A stretch of 64,000 bases of DNA. Source: Azorinus chamasolen (Eukaryota; Mollusca; Bivalvia; Cardiida; Solecurtidae). Positions within the stretch are counted from its first letter, which is position 1; every line of letters begins with the position of its first letter. Below are positions 44,125 through 54,106 of this stretch, piece after piece. Under the pieces are notes generated by a model, which saw only the letters and a list, made by a program, of their open reading frames with translations, did not search any database and had not been told where the DNA came from. The translations under genes and the position numbers were made by a program. The DNA lies in NCBI GenBank assembly GCA_963576725.1, contig OY755237.1, forward strand, positions 62,470,979 to 62,534,978, in the 5' to 3' direction.

Positions 44125-45388
44125 TATTAGCTCACCTGAGCAAAGCTCAGGGTGAGCTTTTGGGAGACTTGAATGTCTGTCGTCCGTCGTCCGTCGTCCG
44201 TCGTGCGTCGTCAACAATTTGCTTGTGAACACTCTAGTGGTCACAATTGTAGTCCAATCTTCATGAAACTTGGTCAGAATGAATGTCTTGATAAAATCTC
44301 GGACGAGTTCGAAAGTGGGTCAAGTTGGGTTAAAAACTAGGTCACTAGGTCAAATAGTAGGAACACCTTGTGAACCCTCTAGAGGTCACATTTTTAGCCC
44401 AATTTTCATGAAACTTGGTCAGAATGATTGTCTTGATAAAATCTCGGAGGAGTTTGAAAAGTGGGTTACGTGTGGTAAAAAACTAGGTCACTAGGTCAAA
44501 CAGTAGAAAAACCTTGTGAACACTCCAGTGGTCACAATTTTAGTCCAATCTTCATGAAACTTGGTCAGAATACATGTCATGATAAAATCTCGGACGAGTT
44601 CGAAAGTGGGTCAAGTGGGGTTAAAAACTAGGTCACTAGGTCAAACAGTAGAAACCTTGTGAACACTCTAGTGGTCACAATTTTAGTCCAATCATCATAA
44701 AACTTAGTCAGAATGATTGCCTTGATAAAATATCTGACGAGTTCAAAAGTGGGTTATATGGGGTCAAAAACTAGGTCACTAGGTCAAATAGTAGGAAAAC
44801 GTTGTGAACACTCTAGATGTCACAGTTTTAGCCCTATTTTCATGAAACTTAGTCAGAATGCTTGTCCTACTGAAATCTCGGATGAGTTTGAAAGTGGGTC
44901 ATGTTGAGTCAAAAACTAGGTCACTAGGTCAAATAGTCGAAAAACTGTGTGAACACTCTGGAGGCCACATTTGTGGCCTAATATTCATGAAACTATCAGA
45001 ATAATTGATTTGATAAAGTTTTGGATGAGTTTGAAAGTGGATCATGTGGAGTCAAAAACTAGGTCACTAGGTCAAACAGTAGAAAAAACTTGGGAACATT
45101 CTAGAGGTCACATTTTTAGTCCAATTGTCATGAAACTTGGTCAGTATGATTGTCTTGATAAAATCTCGGACGAGTTTGAAAGTAGGTCATGTTGGGTAAA
45201 AAAGTAGGTCACTAGGTCAAACAATAAGAACACCTAATGAACACTCTAGAGGTCACATTTTTTGCCCCATATTCATGAAACTTGGTCAGAATGATTGCCT
45301 TAATAAAATCTCTGATGAGTTTTGAATGTAATGACTAGTACCCCACTTTCTCAGGTGAGCGATATAGGGCCATCTGGGCCCTCTTGTT
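44125..45388 (+). mobile_element. HINE copy 4
   Basis: TATTAGCTCACCTGAGC, then four CGTCCGT-type microsatellite units and about seven 145-bp units. The 3' end is shorter than in the others: TCAGGTGAGCGATATAGGG followed directly by CCATCTGGGCCCTCTTGTT, so the stem has mismatches. Confidence 0.75.
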
Positions 45389-45828
45389 TTCGTTACATTC
45401 CTTTGCATGCTTTAGTTACTGGTGAGTCTTATATGCAGATAAGATACTAAGATTAAATCAGCATCTCATTTGGATCCGAACTGTTTGTTTTTGGGATTAC
45501 ATTTCATGGTTTTTGCAAACAGTGTAGATCCAGACCAGCCATCATGTCTCTGATGTAGCATCAGATCAGGGTCTACATTGCTTGCTGGCTATCTGTTTCA
45601 GTTTCTTTTAAGGTTCTATACTGTTAACATAATACCAATACCTTAAAACTCCTTTTCAACAAACAGCATGAAATGTTGCTTTTTGTAGTGTGTGTATTCT
45701 ACTTGTTATTTATTGTCTATGGAAGCCCCTAAGATGATCTACATTTGGTTTCTTTTTAATATGTACAGTCATATGTCCCGAAAAAGTCTTACTTATAGTC
45801 CAAGAGTCATCAAACTTCATAGAAATGT

Positions 45829-46047
45829 TTAACCCTGTCCTTCATATCAATGTGTTTTCACGCATTTGCAAACAGAGTTGACCTATAGGAGCCATCTGAT
45901 CAGGGTCTGCACTGTTTGCTAATGGAATTTGAAAGATCTGTACCTTTGCTTTCTAAAATGGCTACCATGTTCCTTCTTCCAAATTTTGATGTAACTATTT
46001 TCTATGAATATTCATTAGGAATAAATGTAGAACAGGCAAAGAGTTAA
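45829..46047 (+). mobile_element. TTAA-A MITE, left arm deleted
   Basis: TTAACCCTGTCCTTCATAT to AACAGGCAAAGAGTTAA. GTTGACCTATAGGAGCC shows loss of the left arm up to the apex. Confidence 0.75.
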
Positions 46048-46430
46048 TAGGATGAGAATATGTGCACTAGGGTTTTAGTGTTATAATGGACTGGAATTAT
46101 GGCCTGTGACTTAGTCAAAATTAAGGTACTGTATATGGCAAATATATGACAAATATGGAAATAGGCACATCTATGTCTTTCACTGCAAAAGGGGCTTGGG
46201 GGTATTAGTGGGAGGGCTTGTACTAGGAAATATTCTATAAAACAGCAATAACAAGTATGGTCAATTGAGATCGATTAGTATTTGACAACAACTAGCTAGG
46301 CTTGAAATCAGATAATGGATTTTGTGTATGGAAAATAGTGTTTTGTCAAAAGAATATCAGTTGGGTTACTCCCCCACCACACCTGGTGCTGTTTTTTTCT
46401 CACAGCTTCGTCTTTGGTTTGTCTGCACAG

Positions 46431-46510
46431 GTAAAAATGATGATGATGAAGATTGGGAGCAGGCGCTCATTGATGAATATTTAGAATTACAAAAGCAAGG
46501 CAACGAATAG
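46431..46510 (+). CDS. SYAP1: SYAP1 alternative exon 7 (short C-terminus)
   Basis: A pyrimidine-rich acceptor (TTTGGTTTGTCTGCACAG) precedes 80 bases. Joined to exon 6 they complete a glycine codon and read GKNDDDEDWEQALIDEYLEL, then QKQGNE and stop. D.WEQ.L...L.EY resembles the WEQELQQDLQDY of exon 8 and the human DWEKELQQELQEYE. The exon therefore looks like a diverged duplicate of the terminal exon. It gives a 321-residue protein. The stop TAG is followed at once by GTATGT, a good donor, so the exon may be spliced on to exon 8 with the stop right at the junction, a position expected to escape nonsense-mediated decay. Confidence 0.75.
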
Positions 46511-46630
46511 GTATGTTGACGAGGGAGCACTAATTGTGGTGGTGTATAGAGGGAGACAATTTATAATCCTTACATATCCTAATTAGTAACTTCAGCTTCT
46601 CTATTTATTTACAGCAATTTTCAGTAAGAT

Positions 46631-46829
46631 ACATTAGAACCTGTCTTAAGCGACCATCAAAAAGAGGTATAATTATGGGTCTGTAAGGCATGTGGTAGCT
46701 TAAGGCAGGTCAAAAGTAATGCAGAAAGGGAGCTTTCTGCATTACTTTTGTCCTGCATTAAGCAACCACCTGCTTTTTAAAACTCCTATGTTCAATAAAT
46801 GGATGGTCACTTAAGAGAGGTTCTATTGT
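46631..46829. mobile_element. TA-T MITE, third subfamily
   Basis: ATTAGAACCTGTCTTAAGCG pairs with CTTAAGAGAGGTTCTATTG. The inner palindrome lost its apex (AGAAAGGGAGCTTTCT). It lies 120 bp after SYAP1 exon 7. Confidence 0.75.
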
Positions 46830-46998
46830 ACTTTTGAATTGTTTGTTTAGGCTTTTTAAATGCAGTAAAACTTGTCATAAATGACCTCTGACTAATTAAA
46901 TATGGGTGTCTATAAAAGCAAGTGGTTGTGTCATGTCATGTCATGCATATTGCATAAAGTTACAACATTATTATTGTGCTGCATTAAGCCCCTGCTGC

Positions 46999-47232
46999 CT
47001 TAACCCTTTACCGTAAAGATATGCCTTTCATGCATTTGAAAACAGAGTAGATCTAGATCAGGTGGCTATACAGGAGCTGTCTGACTATGGTCTGCATTGT
47101 TTGGTTATGAAATGATATAGGTTGGATTTTACAGTGTCAGTCATTGCCAAATATCCCTGTGTTCATTATGCTGTTATACAAAATCATCTGACTAAAATTC
47201 CTGATGTCATGAATATTAACCCTTGACTCCAT
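46999..47232 (+). mobile_element. TTAA-B MITE, plus the 5' end of the next one
   Basis: CTTAACCCTTTACCGTAAAG, stem ATAGATCTAGATC ... GACTATGGTCTGC, then TTAACCCTTGACTCCATAAA, which is the start of a second copy cut by the 47240 element. Confidence 0.65.
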
Positions 47233-47239
47233 AAATATA

Positions 47240-48252
47240 GAGAATAATAGGTTAGTGCCGTAGATGGGACGCTTTATCCGACGAGGGGAGAAAACGTTGA
47301 GGCGAGGCTTGCCGAGCCTCAACTGTTTTCTCTCCGAGTCGGATAAAGGCGTCCCATCTACGGCACTAACCTATTATTCGATTTATCCAGTCAATATAGT
47401 TAAATGTCTTTTTTATAGACTCATAACACTCTTGAAATAATTTACATTGAAAATGCAGTTTTTCGATCAACGGATCCCTCCCTTTTCACTTCCATTTAGA
47501 CGTAAATAGATCTAATGAGCTACCGCAGAGGAATATAGTTTCGATACTTGTATTACTAGAAGGGAAACGTGGTTGAAAATTTGAAAAATAAGATGATTTG
47601 AATCGAGGGTCGATAAGTTATTTCAAACAGACATGATCTATATTCTTTGGTCAAATTCGAGTTACGTAGTCTCGGTTTCTATTTTTAGATTCTACCTAAC
47701 GTCACTCAGAAATCGATGGAACTGAACAGGCTATATTTAGGTTTATGACTATCACCGCCCCTGTAAGAGTTTATCAATCAAATAATCATGAGAGTGAAAA
47801 GAAAACATTTACTATTTATCTGTCAATCTTTGCTTCCAGGTTTGATTTTATCAAAAACGGGGTTTGCCAGCGGTGGGTTAAATTAATAAAAGTGATAAAT
47901 CAACATCATTTTGTATGTGGCCTCAGTGGCGTAATCGGTAAGGGCGACGTCTCTAGAGAGATTAGAATTAGTTTTCGTAGGATCAGGCACGGGTTCGAAT
48001 CCAGCTGTAGCCAATTATTTTTATTTTTTCTCATTTGAATAATTCTTCTGGTGACCAAATAGATCTGTTAGATATATTCCATCAACATGTTTATGAATAT
48101 TTACAGAAAACTAAAATAGTTCCATGGTTATAGAATCATTACGCCTATCTACTAACCTAATAAACCTTCCACTACCGGAAGTAACCTAATAAACCTAAGT
48201 TTATTTGCACCCCCTTTATTATGTCACTAGAGAAGCCTGGTGACTGGATAAA
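47240..48252. mobile_element. 1-kb insertion with long hairpin and tRNA-like sequence
   Basis: It splits a TTAA-B MITE: CTCCATAAATA before it, AACCTTTCTATGC and the stem after it. The left part is a near-perfect 138-bp hairpin (47242-47379) with arms GAATAATAGGTTAGTGCCG and GGGACGC.TTTATCCGAC. TTTATCCAGTCA at 47383 pairs with TGACTGGATAAA at the right end. The interior is CG-richer than the flanks. No transposase. Confidence 0.65.
47922..48012 (+). repeat. tRNA-like sequence inside the insertion
   Basis: A box TGGCGTAATCGG and B box GGTTCGAATCC are both perfect, and TGGC/GCCA can close an acceptor-like stem. The T stem has mismatches and no normal anticodon arm forms. A pol III promoter remnant or SINE head is more likely than a working tRNA. 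Confidence 0.55.
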
Positions 48253-48495
48253 AACCTTTCTATGCTTTATCAAACAGAGAAGACCCAGATCAGGTGGCTC
48301 CTAAAGGAACCATCTGATCAAGGTCTGCTCTTTTTATGCCCCCCAGATCATAAACAGGGAAAGGGGGGTTAAACTGTATGGTCATCTGCCTAACCACCTC
48401 GCAATTTTTCCTTACTACAAGAATGGAACAGCAAGGTTTCACTGTAGTGATTTTGTATGATTGATTGCATGCATGATTTCCTCTAGTTAGAATCC

Positions 48496-48723
48496 TTAAC
48501 TTTTTACTCCATCAATACGCTTTTCAACAGAGCAGACCCAGATCAGATGGCTTCTATACCACCGTCCGGTCAGTGTCTGCTCTGTTTGCTTCTGACATAA
48601 TATAGACATGAATCTACCTTTTCTGCCATGGCAAAGAATCCCTTTGTCGATGTGCTATTATAAAAATTAATCTAATTAATATTCATCATTTTTTACGTGA
48701 ATACTCATGGAGTAAAGAGTTAA
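48496..48723 (+). mobile_element. TTAA-B MITE
   Basis: CTTAACTTTTTACTCCATCA to GGAGTAAAGAGTTAA. Apex altered to GGCTTCTATACCACCG. Confidence 0.72.
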
Positions 48724-48933
48724 AGCTTTGGTTTTTCCTTTAGCATGCCATGGATAATCTGTGATTATATTTACAAACTGTTTTAATCCATACTTGATGT
48801 CTCATCAGGATTCAATCTGTTTGAATCTCTATTGCATTATTCATCTCAGAAAAGAGATGGAAAGAAGTTTGCTTTCAAATCTTACTTAGAAAACATTGAT
48901 AATTTACCCACTGTAACATGCAAAAGATGTATG

Positions 48934-49170
48934 TTAACCCTTGCCCTGTTCTGTATTTAGGCCAACTTTCAATACCTACTGAATATTCGTTAATATAAAG
49001 AAATATGGAAGGTGGAACGTTGTAGACATTTTAGAAAGCAAAGAAACAGATCTATAAAATTCTATTAGCAAATAGAGCAGACCCTGATCAGATGGCTCCT
49101 ATAGGAGCCATCTGATCTGGGTCTACTCTGTTTGCAAATGTGTGAAAACACGTTTATATGAGGGAAACCA
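48934..49170 (-). mobile_element. TTAA-A MITE, right terminus lost
   Basis: TTAACCCTTGCCCTGTTC; perfect stem with apex GGCTCCTATAGGAGCC; ends at GAGGGAAACC. A family B copy (49178-49385) follows. Confidence 0.8.
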
Positions 49171-49385
49171 GTAGAGGTTTAATGCTTATGCAAACAATAT
49201 ACCCAGATCAGATGGTTTCTGTAGGAGCTGTCTAACCAGGTTCTGCTCTGTTTGCTTATGGAATAATATAGATCTGATTCTACAGTGTGTGCCATGATTA
49301 AATAAATTCTTTACTCATAATGCCATTATAAGATCTCAGGTAAATAATAGTCTTGCGGTCTATTTCTTACATGGATATTCATTAT

Positions 49386-49652
49386 TTAACCCTTTCCCTC
49401 ATATACATATAAATGCATTTTCACACATTTGCAAACAGAGTAGACCCAGATCAGATGGCTCTTATAGGAGCTGTCTGATCAGGGTCTGCTCTTTTTGCTA
49501 ATGAAATTAGAAAGATCTGTTGCTTTACACTCTAAAATGGCTACAATGTTCCGCCTTCCATATTCCATTATAACTAGTTTGTCCATGAATAATCAGTAGG
49601 TATTGAAATTTTGGAATAAACATAGAACACCTGGGAAAGGGTGAAAGGGTTA
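49386..49652 (+). mobile_element. TTAA-A MITE
   Basis: TTTAACCCTTTCCCTCATAT, stem GTAGACCCAGATC, apex GGCTCTTATAGGAGCT, GATCAGGGTCTGC. The right end is extended (CTGGGAAAGGGTGAAAGGGT). Confidence 0.82.
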
Positions 49653-49736
49653 CCTCTTACAGATCATAAGATTTGTTAAATTATTACATGCTTAGTTATT
49701 AATTTTACTAAGTGAACTGTCTTCCGCTGCGATTCT

Positions 49737-49981
49737 TAACCCTTTCCTCCATGAAAGTTCATGTAAGAAATAATGACGCCATGGATATTAACTAGATGCA
49801 TTTTCTTAGTACTATATAAACACATCAAAGTTTGGCCATGACAGCAACTGTAAAATTATATCTATATTATTTCATAAAGCAAATAGAGCAGACCCTGATC
49901 AGACGGCTCCTATAGCTGTCTGATCTGGGTCTACTCTGTTTGCAGAGGCGTAGAAAGGCGTATTTATGGAATAAAGGTTTA
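49737..49981 (-). mobile_element. TTAA-B MITE, small apex deletion
   Basis: TTAACCCTTTCCTCCATGAA to GGAATAAAGGTTTAA. GGCTCCTATAGCTG shows loss of GGA at the apex. Confidence 0.75.
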
Positions 49982-50117
49982 AAGTTAATTTTTCTTTCAA
50001 CTTTCTCATAAATAGGTCAGAATGTCAAACATTTTGTATCCTCTGTTGAAACGCTGAGTAATTTGGCATCTCATCTGCATCCTATTGGAACTGGAATTAT
50101 TGGATCTGGGCCCATGC

Positions 50118-50283
50118 TTATAAAGCTTTTAGTTGAGTCTGAGTTTCGTTCTCAGGCTTTTGATTGGTCAGATTTGAGTTCTCAAGCTTTTGATTGGTCA
50201 GATATGAGCCAAAGGCTCAAATCTGACCAATCAAAAGCTTGAGAACGATCTCAGACTCAACTAAAAGCTTTATAAGCATGGAC
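50118..50283. repeat. Long hairpin (GATTGGTCAGATT type), copy 3
   Basis: CCATGCTTATAAAGCTTTTA and TGATTGGTCAGATTTGAG pair with inverted copies around GAGCCAAAGGCTC. The left arm carries a 30-bp internal duplication. It sits within a TTAA MITE between GATCTGGG and ACCCAGTTC. Confidence 0.75.
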
Positions 50284-50472
50284 CCAGTTCTATATAATTC
50301 CATAAGCAAACAAAACAGACCCTGATCAGATGGCCACTACAGGAGCCGTCTGATCTGGGTCTTCTCTGCTTGCAAACACGTAAAAAGATGTTTTTAATAA
50401 GGAAAGTGTGAATTAGGGTTGCTATGGTACTATTTGTAACAGAGACCACAATTATCTGGATTTGTTTTAATA

Positions 50473-50734
50473 TTTAACTCTTTACCTGTTCTGTATTCAT
50501 GTAAGGAAAAATGATATCGATATTGAATAGCTGGATATCGATATTGAATAGCTGAATATTTCTAATGCAAATTTTTCTCAAGGGACATTTTTGCTTTGAC
50601 AAAAACTGCAGAAACGGATCTATATCATGTCACAAGCAAACAGAGCAGACCCTGAGCAGACGCCTCCTAAAGGAGCTGTCTGATCTTGGTCTACTCTGTT
50701 TGCAAATGCATTTAAATGAGGGAAAGCGTTAAAG
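50473..50734 (-). mobile_element. TTAA-B MITE with short tandem duplication
   Basis: TTAACTCTTTACCTGTTC to GAGGGAAAGCGTTAA. GGATATCGATATTGAATAGC-type sequence is duplicated in tandem. The apex is GCCTCCTAAAGGAGCT. Confidence 0.75.
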
Positions 50735-51394
50735 ATAAGATTAGTTAAGGATTTCAGTCTAAAAAATTAAATTGAAGATGAAAATCAAATGCATCTGAAT
50801 TTTGAAAGAAGGGTGAACAAATTTGTTTGGAAATGTTATTGTGACCTTCTATTTCTCCTGTCTGCAATATCTTTTGTTAAGAAATCTTGGAAAATTAGTT
50901 TTTACCTCTCACTGCAAAATGCGGTCTAAATTCTATTTCTGTGGGGAATATTTTTAATTTGTTTTATACCTTGATTTATATAGTATTTTGGATTTAAAGC
51001 TTTCAAGGTTTGTCCTAGACTATTTTTTACAATTGCTAGATTTATTTTATTTAACTCTTTGTATATGGGAAAATAGGTGTATTGTCATTTTCAATGAAGA
51101 CCCAGATCCCTCAGGAGCCCTCTGATCAGGGTCTTCACTGTTTGTCATTCAGAATATTCTCGCAGTGTATACCCTTTATGTTTGAATGGACTCAATCCTC
51201 AATTAATGATGGTCTTTTCCACTTTGAAACTTCAGAATGCAAAGGATTGGATTGAATCCAGTCTGAACATTCTAACTTGAAATGCTTACTGATAACAGTT
51301 TATCACCATATTATACCAAGTTTATCTTGTCATCAGGATCTGAATAGTTTAACTCTCACATATATTTTTGAAAGAATATAAACAGAAATCTAAT

Positions 51395-51637
51395 TTGACT
51401 CTTTACTCCTTAAATATGCCTTTTAACACCTTTGCAAATAGAATTGACCCAGATCTGTCGGCTCAGGCAGGAGCCATCTGATCAGGATCTGCACTGTTTT
51501 CTTATGAAATAATATAGATATGATTTTCCAGTTTCTGCTATGGCAAGAATTGCCTGTATCCACATGCCATTATAAAAAATATCAGAATTAATATCCATGA
51601 TGTTATTTCTAGCAAAAATATTCATTGAGTAAAGCCA
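51395..51637 (+). mobile_element. TTAA-B MITE, ends eroded
   Basis: GACTCTTTACTCCTTAAATA, stem ATTGACCCAGATC ... GATCAGGATCTGC, TTCATTGAGTAAAGCC. A family D copy lies upstream at about 51049-51245. Confidence 0.65.
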
Positions 51638-51690
51638 AGGGCCAAAAAGTAATTTAATGCAGAGCACAGCTTTTGCAGATGGCAATTTCT

Positions 51691-51930
51691 TAACCCTTTC
51701 CTTCATAAAAATGCATTTGCAAACAGAGTAGACCCAGATCATTTGCAAACAGAGTAGACCCAGATCAGACGTCTGATCAGGGTCTATTCTGTTTGCTAAT
51801 GGAATTTGATAGTTCTGTTTGTTTACTTTCTAAAATGGCTACAATGTTCCACCTTCCATATTTCATAATAACTACTTTGTCCATGAAATGCAATAGGTAT
51901 TGAAATTTGGAATAAAAATAAAAGAGGTTA
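51691..51930 (+). mobile_element. TTAA-A MITE with duplicated left arm
   Basis: TTAACCCTTTCCTTCATA to AAAAGAGGTTAA. TTTGCAAACAGAGTAGACCC occurs twice in tandem before a minimal apex CAGACGTCTG, consistent with slippage at the stem during replication. Confidence 0.8.
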
Positions 51931-51949
51931 AGAGGGTCAGAGACCATAC

Positions 51950-52203
51950 ACATGAGTCAGGCCATGAGTAAATATATATCAGAGGTCATGAGTCAGGCCA
52001 TGAGTAAATATATATCAGAGGTCATGAGTCAGGCCATGAGTAAATATATATCAGAGGTCATGAGTCAGGCCATGAGTAAATATATATCAAAGGTCATGAG
52101 TCAGGCCATGAGTAAATATATATCAGAGGTCATGAGTCAGGCCATGAGTAAATATCATATCAGAGGTCATGAGTCAGGCCATGAGTAAATCTATATCAGA
52201 GGT
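51950..52203 (+). repeat. 36-bp minisatellite, about 7 units
   Basis: Unit starts ATGAGTCAGGCCATGAGTAA and continues ATATATATCAGAGGTC. The first five units are nearly identical; the sixth has an extra C and the seventh a CTATAT variant. The open frame through it (repeated MSQAMSKYISEV) follows only from the 36-base period. Confidence 0.92.
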
Positions 52204-52261
52204 CCAGCTAAGATGCATAAATTAACATGTTTTCCTGAATAGCTCCTTTATTTCTCCACCA

Positions 52262-52366
52262 AACCCACTCCTTCATTTCTCTGTCAAATCCTATGTTGTG
52301 ACCACTCTTTAGAATTGTCTCTTTGAGATGATTCTATAGAGTGGTCACAACATAAGGTTTGGTGGA
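52262..52366. repeat. Hairpin element (GTGACCACTC type), copy 2
   Basis: CCACCAAACC ... TTGTGACCACTCTTTAGAAT pairs with ATTCTATAGAGTGGTCACAA ... GGTTTGGTGG around TCTCTTTGAGA. The left arm carries an extra ACTCCTTCATTTCTCTGTC. Confidence 0.7.
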
Positions 52367-52458
52367 GATGATTTTAGTATTGCGTACACACAGTTATCTG
52401 TTGTTCTGTATATGGTTCACAAAGCTTTTCCCATGGCTTTACTCAAATCACCCACTTA

Positions 52459-52689
52459 TTAACCGATTCCCTCATATTGGCGACTTTTGACGACTCTGTA
52501 AAAGTCACTTTGTGAAACCATTGTGATAAATAGAGCACTTGCTCCTACATGAGCAAATGCTCTATTTATCACAATGGTTTCAAACTACAAAATTCTAAAA
52601 AAAAATCCTTTTCTCTAGTTAATGCTCCTTTTCGGTAGATTTATTCAAAGAGGTTGGATCTAAAAATAGCTTATGAGGTAATGGGTTAA
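52459..52689 (+). mobile_element. TTAA-C MITE, second subfamily
   Basis: TTAACCGATTCCCTCATATT to GAGGTAATGGGTTAA. It has GGCGACTTTTGACGACTCTG in place of the ATACGCCTTTCTACGCC of other copies, as also in the copy at 62272. Confidence 0.85.
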
Positions 52690-53075
52690 TGGCAACATTT
52701 TGAATATCAGTTACCTTTTATGCAGCAGGGCACAGATGACTGTACGATGTCAATGAGTTGCAATGGCTGCTTGTTTATCTTTTTACTGGGACAATAAGAC
52801 AAAAGAAATTTTAGTTTACATGCAGGCAGAATACATAAGAAATTTGTCAAATTGTATTACCCAACCTGTGTTTTGAATGGCTCTTTGATTGATTACTGGT
52901 ATATGGGTGTGCACATAATTTCAGCTAAAATATCTGCCTTATTTACCATAAGTATTCAGACAGACATACTTAGACAAATAGTGCAGACCCAGATCAAAAT
53001 GTTCCTGAATGGTCTGTATGATCAGGGTCTACACTATTAGAGTCTATGCCAGTCTAATCCAGATTTAACAACATA

Positions 53076-53279
53076 CAGTAAAACCCCTCTAATGCGACCA
53101 CCAAAAAGGGGCATAATTCACAGTGGCAAAGGCAGATGGTAGCTTAATGCAGGATGAAAGTTATGCAGAAATCTCCTATAGGAACTTTCTGCATAACTTT
53201 GTCCTGCATTACGCTACCACCTGCTTATGAAGACAGTCGTGTTTGTTCATTAAGTGGTCGCATTAGAGGGGTTTTACTG
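53076..53279. mobile_element. TA-T MITE, reference copy
   Basis: 204 bp from CAGTAAAACCCCTCTAATGC to the perfect inverted terminus. TA lies on both sides. Apex ATCTCCTATAGGAACT. Confidence 0.9.
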
Positions 53280-53557
53280 TAGTACTAAATTGAATAATTC
53301 AGCTTTACAAACAAAGAGCCATCTAATCAGGGTCTGTTCTGTTTGCTTATGGTTTGATATAAATCTGATTCTACAGTTACTGTCCTGTGTTTATATGCCA
53401 TTATAAAAAATCTAATTAATATTCATGATGTCATAATTTTTTACATGAATATTCAACAGGGAAAGGGTTAATTAGAACTGATTTGGATTTAGCAGGAGAT
53501 TTGTGATAACCCATCCAGATGAAATGCCACGTAAATACGTGTGTCATTGGTGTCCAA

Positions 53558-53636
53558 ATCGAGGGCTTGGAGCAAAACTATTCTAACTCCTTCACAAAGT
53601 GAAGGAGTTAGAATAGTTTTACACCAAGCCCTCGAA
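53558..53636. repeat. Short-loop hairpin element
   Basis: TCGAGGGCTTGG, CAAAACTATTCTAACTCC and TTCAC are followed by their inverted copies with a 2-base turn. The arms are about 38 bp with few mismatches. Confidence 0.8.
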
Positions 53637-53724
53637 ATTGTCTCCAATTGATATTTTCAACTGTACAAACTGGTGGAGAGATTGTGTGTCCAAAATTTAT
53701 GTACATAACTAGGGTATATACTAC

Positions 53725-53930
53725 GAGAGTAAAATGTTGAATGTTCATGTATAAAATAATGACATAATGAATATTTTTAGCTGTATTTTTAAAATGGTAT
53801 ATGTACATAGAGTCTTTTGTTATTGGTATATATACTGTAGAGTCAGATGTATTACTTTTATTGACAAACAGAGCTGACCCTGATCAGACAGGAGCTGTCT
53901 GATCTGGGTGAAGGAAAGGGTTGATAGGCA
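53725..53930 (-). mobile_element. TTAA-B MITE, right arm deleted
   Basis: TGAATGTTCATGTATAAAAT, GCTGACCCTGATCAGACAGG, a collapsed apex, then GATCTGGGTGAAGGAAAGGG. It ends 28 bp before SYAP1 exon 8. Confidence 0.65.
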
Positions 53931-53957
53931 CTAATAGATTTTGCTTTCTCTTTCCAG

Positions 53958-54106
53958 ACTCATCAGATGCTTTGCCTGAGTGGGAACAAGAATTACAACA
54001 AGATCTTCAGGACTATGAGCTGGTCAATGAAGGATGTGATATAGACGATGCTGATCTTGAAAACGAAATTCTGAAACAAATTGAACAAGAGGCTGGCAAT
54101 CCATAG
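53958..54106 (+). CDS. SYAP1: SYAP1 exon 8 (canonical C-terminus)
   Basis: TTTCTCTTTCCAG acceptor. With the G from exon 6 it reads DSSDALPEWEQELQQDLQDY, then ELVNEGCDIDDADLENEI and LKQIEQEAGNP and stop. This matches the end of SYAP1 in vertebrates (DWEKELQQELQEYEVV ... KEIEKML). The product with this exon has 344 residues. It is highly acidic. No AATAAA lies in the next 800 bases outside MITE-derived sequence, so the polyadenylation site is not located. Confidence 0.92.

Larger units (their letters stand above)
9055..54106 (+). other. SYAP1: SYAP1 gene span, coding part
   Basis: Exons: 9055-9304, 12433-12515, 22650-22796, 24626-24765, 26483-26574, 33536-33709, then either 46431-46510 or 53958-54106. 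Introns are 3.1, 10.1, 1.8, 1.7, 7.0 and 12.7 (or 20.2) kb and are packed with MITEs. The coding sum is 1035 bases with the distal exon and 966 with the proximal one, both divisible by three. Every internal boundary is GT-AG and every phase matches. Confidence 0.9.

Noticed and set aside
47922..48012. Functional tRNA gene
   Set aside because: A and B boxes are present but the T stem has mismatches and no standard anticodon arm forms.
51952..52188. Open frame encoding a repeated MSQAMSKYISEV peptide
   Set aside because: A by-product of the 36-bp minisatellite, whose period is divisible by three.
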